Shown: positions 15,086 to 20,605 of the stretch, piece after piece
Layout: every line of letters begins with the position of its first letter
Numbering within the stretch: position 1 is the stretch's first letter
DNA from: JAQCEJ01 sp040881995
Lineage (GTDB): Bacteria > Planctomycetota > Planctomycetia > Planctomycetales > Planctomycetaceae
DNA length: 20,605 nucleotides
Reading direction: 5' to 3'
NCBI GenBank assembly: GCA_040881995.1
Contig: JBBECD010000159.1
Span: 1 to 20,605 of the forward strand
Position numbers and translations under genes: made by a program
The notes under the pieces: generated by a model
What the model was told of the DNA's origin: nothing
What the model saw: only the letters and a program-made list of their open reading frames with translations
The model's database searches: none

Positions 15086-15691
15086 ATGTCGAGCCGCGAT
15101 GAAATCCTCGAAAAAATTCGACGGGAAAAATTACCGGACCAACCGCTGCCCGATTTAAAGGAATTCGGCATCGTCTACGCCGATAAGTTCGAGCAATTCA
15201 CAGCCGCGCTCAAATCCGTCGGCGGGACGAGCATTCGCGTGAAAGACAGGGGGGATGCCAGCCGCGCGGTCCGCGAATTAGCGGTGCATCAACAGGCGAA
15301 GAAAATCGGTTCTCTGATCCCCGGCATAGGCGATGCGAACGTCGATCTCGAAGCGATCGACGATCCGCACGAACTGGAGGACGTGGACCTGTCGATCTTT
15401 CCCGGCGAATTCGGCGTCGCCGAGAACGGGGCGATCTGGATCGACGCCAAAAACGTGAAGCACCGCGTGATGTACTTCATCGCGCAGCACGTCGTCGTTC
15501 TGCTCGATGCCCGCGAGCTGGTCGATAACATGCATCGGGCGTATGATCGATTGGCATTCGATGAACCCGGTTTCGGGATGTTTCTCTCGGGCCCCTCGAA
15601 GACGGCGGACATCGAACAATCGCTGGTCATCGGCGCCCACGGCCCGCGGTCGTTAACGGTCGTGCTGGTCGAAAACGGGCCCGCCGGGTAA
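15086..15691 (+). CDS. lutC: Lactate utilization protein LutC
   Basis: 201 residues forming a LUD domain (LutC/YkgG). Recognisable segments are DVDLSIFPGEFGVAENGAIW (about 99-118), HVVVLLD (135-141) and the C-terminal GAHGPRSLTVVLVENGP. It is slightly shorter than the B. subtilis protein, mainly at the N-terminus. It is the third subunit of the lactate oxidation complex, and its own chemistry is poorly defined. The start is well supported: AAGGAG (15071-15076), a 9-base spacer, and only three bases from the lutB stop. It ends the operon; a 163-base gap precedes the next gene. No lactate permease or LutR regulator gene is seen nearby. Confidence 0.93.
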   Translation: MSSRDEILEKIRREKLPDQPLPDLKEFGIVYADKFEQFTAALKSVGGTSIRVKDRGDASRAVRELAVHQQAKKIGSLIPGIGDANVDLEAIDDPHELEDVDLSIFPGEFGVAENGAIWIDAKNVKHRVMYFIAQHVVVLLDARELVDNMHRAYDRLAFDEPGFGMFLSGPSKTADIEQSLVIGAHGPRSLTVVLVENGPAG

Positions 15692-15854
15692 AGTGATATC
15701 GGCGGCGAACTCCCCTCCGTCACGAATTCGGTGAAACCGGCAATTGAGTCGCCGAGTAGTAGTTGATGCGGCCGCGTATCGTTTTCGCAGGAGTACAGCC
15801 TCCTCGCCGCGGACGCTCAAATGTTATCCACGTCGAAGAAATCAGGAGAAACAC

Positions 15855-17543
15855 GTGACCTCAATCCATAACATTCGCGGTTGGATGAAACTCAGCCTCC
15901 TCAGCATCACGGTTTTCTCCGGTTCTCTGCACGCCGCGACTGCCGTCGCGCAGGACGAACCGCAGGGGGTCGATCGCCCGCTGGTGACGTTTGCCGTCGC
16001 CAGTTACGAGCGGATCAGCGGCGGGATCGAGACGATCTTTGCCGCGGCCGATCGTCCCGAACTGGCGAATCTCGTCGATGGATTTATCGCCAACGTCGGC
16101 GACTTGAAGGGCTGGGATCGCGAGCGTCCGTTCGGAGCGATGGTGCTGCTCAATCCCGGCATCGCCCCCGAACCGGTGGTTGTCGGGTTCGCGCCGGTGT
16201 CAAACTGGGAAACGGTGCTTGCCAGTTACACCTCGGGAATTTTTCGAATTCAACCCTCGCCCGATCACGCCGATCGATACGAACTCATTATGCCCGAAGG
16301 AAACAAACTGCTGCTCCGCGTGGTCGGCGATTATGCGTATTTCAGCAAGAAACCCGAGACGCTCAATCGCGAGTTCGTCAGTCCCAGCCGCTGGCTCGCG
16401 AAATCGGCAGAACGGTACGACGCCTGGAGCACCGTGCATTTCCACCACGTGCCGGAAGGATTGCGGACCGTCGTCATCGATTACATCCGCGCTTCGTCGC
16501 AGCAACAGTTGACGCAGCGTGACGGAGAAAGCGACGCCCGGTTCGAAGGGCGAAAAATCGGCACCGAAGCCGCCATCGACTGGTTCGAACTGACGGCGAC
16601 CGACGGCGAAACCCTCACCGCCGGCTGGCAGATCGATCCCGAAACGCGCGCGTTCTCGGCGGAGGCCGTGCTGACGGCCAAGGACGGGACCGGCTTGGCG
16701 GCGTCTCTTAACAGCATGGGTTCGCAGCCCGACCGCTTCGCCCCCCTTTCGCCCGCGGGAACACCCTTTCAGCTCTCCACGTCATGGGTCATGGGAGATT
16801 CGATCGCGTCGATGCTGCAACACGCATTCGACGTCGGGTACGAAAACGGACGCGAAAAAGGCCGGGAAAAACCGCTCGAATGGTCGGTGATCGAATCGGT
16901 TCATTCCCTGATGAAGGCGACGGTGGCCGATCGACATATCAATCAGGTCGTGCGGATCGTCGGCCATCCTCCGGCACAGTTCAATCTCATCGGTGCGATG
17001 CACTTTTCCGGAAACGGCGATCTCGACGCGGCGATGCAGAGCGTGTATGCCGCGATCGTCGCCGGTAACGACGTCGCCACCATTGAAGTCAAGGCGGACA
17101 CGCATCAGGGGATCGAAATCCACAAGCTGAAGCCGATCAGGTATCAGGAAGCGGCGGTCCTGTTGTACGGCAAGGAGGCCGCTCTCTACGTGGCCAAAGT
17201 CGGCGACGACCTCTGGTATTCGTTTGGCGGATCAAAAGCGCTCGAGGAGTTAAAATCGTCGATCGATCGCGTCACCGCCGCCGCGGGAGGGATGTCGCCG
17301 GAGGCGGAAGGCCGGATTTTGGAACTCTCGTTCGACCTGGCGAGTTGGCTGACGTTTATTCCGCAAGCGAATCCCAACGTCTCACAGACCGCCCGTCAGG
17401 CCTTTGCCGCCGGAGGGGACGGTTTGGGCGTCCGCCTGCAGCAAATCACCAACGGCACCCAATTTCGGCTGACATTGGGAAAAGGTTACCTGCGGCTGGT
17501 CGGTCTGCTCATCGCCGGAGCGATCGACGAACGCCGGAATTAG
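15855..17543 (+). CDS. Exported DUF3352-like protein of unknown function
   Basis: 562 residues from a GTG at 15855, chosen because AGGAG (15844-15848) lies six bases before it and a signal peptide follows directly (LSLLSITVFSGSLHAATAVA, cleaved near AVA/QDE). A longer frame from 15744 has no such support. The mature protein has alternating strands and helices in two broad halves (about 35-300 and 310-540), with phrases such as FAVASYERISGGIETIF and AAQFNLIGAMHF-like segments. This resembles the DUF3352-type exported proteins common in planctomycetes. No catalytic residues or Cys clusters are evident. It probably works in the periplasm or on the surface. It follows lutC on the same strand after 163 bases, with its own ribosome binding site. 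Confidence 0.75.
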   Translation: MTSIHNIRGWMKLSLLSITVFSGSLHAATAVAQDEPQGVDRPLVTFAVASYERISGGIETIFAAADRPELANLVDGFIANVGDLKGWDRERPFGAMVLLNPGIAPEPVVVGFAPVSNWETVLASYTSGIFRIQPSPDHADRYELIMPEGNKLLLRVVGDYAYFSKKPETLNREFVSPSRWLAKSAERYDAWSTVHFHHVPEGLRTVVIDYIRASSQQQLTQRDGESDARFEGRKIGTEAAIDWFELTATDGETLTAGWQIDPETRAFSAEAVLTAKDGTGLAASLNSMGSQPDRFAPLSPAGTPFQLSTSWVMGDSIASMLQHAFDVGYENGREKGREKPLEWSVIESVHSLMKATVADRHINQVVRIVGHPPAQFNLIGAMHFSGNGDLDAAMQSVYAAIVAGNDVATIEVKADTHQGIEIHKLKPIRYQEAAVLLYGKEAALYVAKVGDDLWYSFGGSKALEELKSSIDRVTAAAGGMSPEAEGRILELSFDLASWLTFIPQANPNVSQTARQAFAAGGDGLGVRLQQITNGTQFRLTLGKGYLRLVGLLIAGAIDERRN

Positions 17544-17589
17544 AACAGACAATAAGCTCGTACTTGCCTGCGATCGAACGTCGAGAGAC

Positions 17590-17640
17590 GCCCCTCACCT
17601 GGCCGCGATGCGGCCACCCTCTCCCGGTGGGAGAGGGTTT
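17590..17640 (+). repeat. CTCTCCCGGTGGGAGAG double-hairpin repeat, copy G4
   Basis: Matches the reverse complement of 9870-9920 in 48 of 51 positions and shows the same two hairpins (GGCCGC-GAT-GCGGCC and CCCTCTCCCGGTGGGAGAGG). A partial relative continues at 17647-17662 (CACCTCTCCCCGG). It lies 47 bases after the previous stop codon and could act as a transcript end. The rest of the 412-base gap (17544-17955) holds a possible promoter at 17879-17908 but no gene. Confidence 0.75.
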
Positions 17641-17878
17641 AAGTCTTCACCTCTCCCCGGTAGGGTGAAATACAGCGAATTCGCCGCTTTTCACACGACG
17701 TTTTCCGAATGTCAAGGACTTGCCCTCTCGAAATTCACCAGGTTTCAACTCGGCTCCGCCACGATGGTCAGACCTGGAGTAACGCCCCCCAGCGGCAACT
17801 GTGACAAGTTTCCCGCAATCGTCAGCCCATGTGCCGAACTTAAGCGAAAACCGGTCGAAGAATATTTTTTTGATCGTT

Positions 17879-17908
17879 TTTACAAAGTCCCTGCCGATCC
17901 TGTTTATA
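17879..17908 (+). promoter_or_regulatory. Possible sigma-70 promoter for the LysM gene
   Basis: TTTACA (17879-17884) and TTTATA (17903-17908) are separated by 18 bases, in an A/T-rich stretch that contrasts with its surroundings. It would start transcription about 40 bases before the LysM gene ATG. Confidence 0.4.
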
Positions 17909-17955
17909 GGCTGCATCGAAGTCTCGCACCCGCGGCCGAGAGGAAAGGGACCATT

Positions 17956-19134
17956 ATGCCTAACGATCAAAAAGTCGGTTTCGCGCTCGGATTGTTGCTC
18001 TTGGGAATCGTCGCCGCGTTCTTTTTCCGGCATCCGCCGCTGGAAAAGACCGACGTCCCGACGTTGGAATCCTCGGCCGACGTCGACGCACAGATCTCCG
18101 AGAAGGACGTCACGCCCTACCTTTCCGGCATCGAAGCCGAACAGGACGACGTCTCCGGCCCCACGCCGGCCGGCGAGAATCATTTGGCGTCGGGCGATGC
18201 GAATTCGCGATCGCGCCGCGAACCGCCGCGTTGGGAAGTCCCCGATTTTCTCAAGCGGAATACGTCATCGAATGGGAACCGGATTTCGAATCCGGAAAAA
18301 GTCGCCCCCAATCCGATTCCGCTCGTCTCCGAATCGACGACGAATACCAAGCTCTCGACGTCCACAAAATCGCGCACGTTGAAATATATTCCCGAGCACA
18401 ACAACGCCTGGGAAACCGTCCCGCCGATTCCCATCCCCGATGAGACGGATTCTCCGGCGAAGAGCTCCCCGGCCGATAGCTCGCGAGCGACCGCTCCCGA
18501 AACGTTGAAAACGCACGTCGTGCAATCGGGCGAAACGCTCTCCGGCATTGCCTCCAAACATCTTGGCAGCAGCGCCCGCTTCGAAGAAATCTACGAAGCC
18601 AACCGCGACCTGCTGAAGAATCCGAACGACCTTCGCGTCGGCATGAAACTGAAAATCCCGCCGCGCCGGCGGGCTGCCGACGTCGAAACGCTGCCCGCCG
18701 ACGGACCGTCGGCCTCGGCCGCATCCACGCGATCGACCGCGCCAACCACCGCGGCGGTTCGCAAGCCCTTCACCCGTGCCGCGATCCGCACGCCCGACGG
18801 CCACCCGTCGAAAGCGGATACGAAGACGCCCGCGACCACGACGGACGAATCGAACAGCCAGGAGGCGAATACCGATAATGCGAACGAACCCGCGGCAACC
18901 CATCCGGTGGCGCCGCGCGGCCGGTTCGCCCCGGCACGTCGTTCGCCGTACCAGCCGAAGCCCGACGCCAGCCAGACCTCGATCGAATCGATGCCGACGG
19001 CCAAACCGATGGACATCGTCAAGCAGAGCGCCGCCGGGCGCAAGCCGGCGAAAAAGCGGTTGACGCAAACCCCGCCGAACGATCTGCCGCTCGACGTGCT
19101 GATACAGACCGACGCCGAGACCGCTACGCGATGA
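17956..19134 (+). CDS. Membrane-anchored LysM domain protein
   Basis: 392 residues from the ATG at 17956, which follows AAGGGA with a 5-base spacer; the frame stays open upstream to 17608 but runs through repeat DNA and is not credible there. One membrane segment (7-24, VGFALGLLLLGIVAAFFF) anchors the protein. A long Pro/Ser/Thr-rich, probably disordered stretch (30-183) follows. The single LysM domain (about 186-236) has THVVQSGETLSGIASKHLG and NPNDLRVGMKLKIP. LysM binds N-acetylglucosamine-containing glycans such as peptidoglycan. The remaining 155 residues are Ala/Thr/Pro-rich with basic patches and no further domain. It probably tethers something to, or spans, the cell envelope; no catalytic domain is present. 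Confidence 0.85.
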   Translation: MPNDQKVGFALGLLLLGIVAAFFFRHPPLEKTDVPTLESSADVDAQISEKDVTPYLSGIEAEQDDVSGPTPAGENHLASGDANSRSRREPPRWEVPDFLKRNTSSNGNRISNPEKVAPNPIPLVSESTTNTKLSTSTKSRTLKYIPEHNNAWETVPPIPIPDETDSPAKSSPADSSRATAPETLKTHVVQSGETLSGIASKHLGSSARFEEIYEANRDLLKNPNDLRVGMKLKIPPRRRAADVETLPADGPSASAASTRSTAPTTAAVRKPFTRAAIRTPDGHPSKADTKTPATTTDESNSQEANTDNANEPAATHPVAPRGRFAPARRSPYQPKPDASQTSIESMPTAKPMDIVKQSAAGRKPAKKRLTQTPPNDLPLDVLIQTDAETATR

Positions 19135-19436
19135 TGAGTCAAGAGTCGAGAGACAAGAGTCAAGAGCCAGAGGGGAGTTCTCCTCATCTCTCCTCGTTCC
19201 CAAGCTCCGCTTGGGAACGCACGTCTTCGAAGCTCCCGCTTCGTTCTTCGTATTTTAGCCCCCGGTCAATGACCGGGGGGGTTCTTCGCGACATGACCCC
19301 CCGGCGACTCGCCGGGGGCTAAAAATCAAACGCTCCGCTACGGAAACCCTCCGCGTCGCGGCTAAACGCTGAGGATCAATCCCTCTGGCCCTCGCCCCTG
19401 GACTCTGGACCCTCGACTCTGCCTCGACTCTCCCCG
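19132..19436. repeat. Nest of repeats: GAGTCAAGAG arms enclosing two other families
   Basis: The outer imperfect inverted arms are GAGTCAAGAGTCGAGAG-like at about 19135-19178 and CTCTGGCCCTCGCCCCTGG-like at about 19380-19436. Inside are a copy (19193-19250) of the hairpin repeat found at 13629-13683, and a TTTTAGCCCCCGG / CCGGGGGCTAAAA pair (19253-19265 with 19312-19324). This pair encloses two 9-3-9 hairpins at 19259-19279 and 19298-19318. The region 19135-19546 has no gene other than these. The left arm begins right at the LysM stop codon. Confidence 0.7.
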
Positions 19437-19546
19437 GCGGGATTGATACGATAAATCGGGTCGCCTGCGCGGCTCAATTTGCGGTATCGATCCATCGTTT
19501 TGCATGCCGCTCCTTTCGTCGGTTTCGTGATTCAAGGAACTCCCCC

Positions 19547-20548
19547 ATGAAACGTTGGGCTGTTGTCGCGCTACTTTGCACATTGGCCGGTTGCGGTTCT
19601 CCGTCGTCGCCGAGTTCCCGTAGTACGGACGCCGGAAACACCGGCGACAAAAAATATCGCATCGCGGTCATTCCTAAAGGAACCTCGCACGAATTCTGGA
19701 AATCGGTCCACGCCGGCGCCGAGAAGGCGGCGAAGGAATACGGCAACGTCGAAATCCTCTGGAACGGCCCACAGCTCGAAAATGACACCGCGGCGCAAAT
19801 CACGGTCGTCGAGAATTTCATCACGAATCAGGTCGACGGGATCTGTCTGGCTCCGCTCGATTCGCAGGCGCTGGTCGAGTCGGTCGCCGACGCCACAGAA
19901 CAGGGAATTCCCGTCGTGATTTTCGACAGCGGACTCGACGACGATTCGAACATCGTCAGTTACGTCGCGACCGACAATTACAAAGGAGGAGTTCTCGCCG
20001 GACAGGAAATGGGACGCTTGCTTCCGGAGGGGGGCAACGTCATCCTGCTGCGTTACAATCCCGGAAGTGAAAGCACCGAAGAACGGGAGCGCGGCTTTCT
20101 GGAAACGCTCGCCGACGAGTTTCCGAAAATCACCGTCATCTCGTCCGACGAATACGCCGGCACGACCCCCCACGATTCGCTCACCAAGGCGACGCAGGTG
20201 TTGGGCAAACATAAAGACGAAGTCAACGGCATCTTCGCGGTCTGCGAACCCAACGCCAGCGGCGTGCTTGAAGCCCTCGATTTACTGGAGATGAAAGGGA
20301 ACGTCGAATTTATCGCGTTCGATCCGAACAATCCGCTCATCGAGGGAATGTCTAACGGCGCCGTCGACGCCATCGTGCTGCAAGATCCTGTAAAGATGGG
20401 CTACCTCGCCGTCAAAACGATGATGGAAAAACTCAACGGCGAGATGGTCGAAAAACGAATCGACACCGGAGAATACCTCGCGACGCCCGAAAACATGGAG
20501 ACCCCCGAGATGCAAATGCTTCTCAAGCCGGAACAGTTCGAAGACTAG
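19547..20548 (+). CDS. Sugar ABC transporter substrate-binding lipoprotein
   Basis: 333 residues. A lipoprotein signal peptide ends in LAGC, with C16 as the lipidated residue, so the protein is membrane-tethered on the outer face of a membrane. Residues about 36-315 form a periplasmic-binding fold of the ribose/xylose-binding (Peripla_BP_4, LacI-like) group. Features include IAVIPKGTSHEFWKSVHAGAEKAA-type residues (39-62), the domain-crossing DGICLAPLDS, VIFDSGLDDD, and FIAFDPNNPLIEG. The expected ligand is a sugar or a similar small polar molecule. AAGGA lies 9 bases before the ATG. The ATPase and permease genes that usually accompany it are not within the window; they may lie just downstream, although a hairpin follows directly. 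Confidence 0.9.
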   Translation: MKRWAVVALLCTLAGCGSPSSPSSRSTDAGNTGDKKYRIAVIPKGTSHEFWKSVHAGAEKAAKEYGNVEILWNGPQLENDTAAQITVVENFITNQVDGICLAPLDSQALVESVADATEQGIPVVIFDSGLDDDSNIVSYVATDNYKGGVLAGQEMGRLLPEGGNVILLRYNPGSESTEERERGFLETLADEFPKITVISSDEYAGTTPHDSLTKATQVLGKHKDEVNGIFAVCEPNASGVLEALDLLEMKGNVEFIAFDPNNPLIEGMSNGAVDAIVLQDPVKMGYLAVKTMMEKLNGEMVEKRIDTGEYLATPENMETPEMQMLLKPEQFED

Positions 20549-20562
20549 TTTCGAGCGGCGGG

Positions 20563-20605
20563 GTTTACCCCCGCCGTGTGTAATAAAAAAACGGCGGGGG
20601 TAAAC
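20563..20605. repeat. Perfect 15-bp hairpin at the window edge
   Basis: GTTTACCCCCGCCGT (20563-20577) and its perfect inverted copy (20591-20605) around an A-rich 13-base loop, 14 bases after the stop of the binding-protein gene. It could end transcription, although no T-run can be judged because the window stops at the base of the stem. The GGGGGTAAAC style suggests it is one more dispersed hairpin repeat. Confidence 0.6.

Noticed and set aside
18265..19203. 312-codon antisense frame opposite the LysM gene
   Set aside because: The translation is Arg/Gly-rich and low in complexity. The forward frame has a start signal, a membrane anchor and a LysM domain.

Overview
The window is GC-rich bacterial chromosome with well-spaced genes on both strands and gene boundaries full of hairpin-forming repeats. 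The gene set is typical of an aquatic or soil planctomycete (Planctomycetota): an FHA protein, an HDOD-GGDEF signalling protein, a two-domain acetyl-xylan-esterase-like secreted hydrolase, an exported DUF3352-like protein, a LysM protein, LutABC, and a sugar-type ABC binding lipoprotein. The phylum assignment is an inference from gene types and repeat style. No rRNA or tRNA was seen that could fix it.

Layout. 1-2416: two genes, an FHA protein (+) and a NarL/LuxR-type response regulator (-), lie between copies of a terminal-inverted-repeat element in opposite orientation. 2795-7673: a signalling run on the + strand, consisting of CheX phosphatase, single-domain CheY, an HDOD-GGDEF protein with a MshEN-like tandem motif at its C-terminus, and a NhaD/CitMHS-type antiporter. 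7671-7903: a nested inverted repeat that fills the gap between two convergent genes and carries both stop codons. 7901-11391 (-): a secreted two-domain hydrolase and a C45/AAT-type Ntn hydrolase, separated by a cluster of repeats containing a 217-bp MITE-like insertion with a 9-bp target duplication. 11807-12802: a membrane protein of unknown function. 12862-15691: lutABC for lactate oxidation, with a hairpin repeat between lutA and lutB. 15855-19134: two exported or membrane-anchored proteins, DUF3352-like and LysM. 19132-19436: a nest of several repeat families. 19547-20548: a lipoprotein that binds sugars for an ABC transporter, followed by a perfect hairpin at the window edge.

How the parts may work together. 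CheX, CheY and the HDOD-GGDEF protein look like a compact phospho-signal and c-di-GMP module without a local kinase or receptor. The C-terminal motif of the GGDEF protein suggests it senses as well as makes c-di-GMP. The hydrolases, LutABC and the sugar-binding lipoprotein fit a life spent degrading polysaccharide-derived sugars, with lactate as an intermediate.

The most notable features are the HDOD-GGDEF-MshEN-like architecture and the repeats: at least seven hairpin or TIR families in 20 kb, one of which preserves a clean insertion event.
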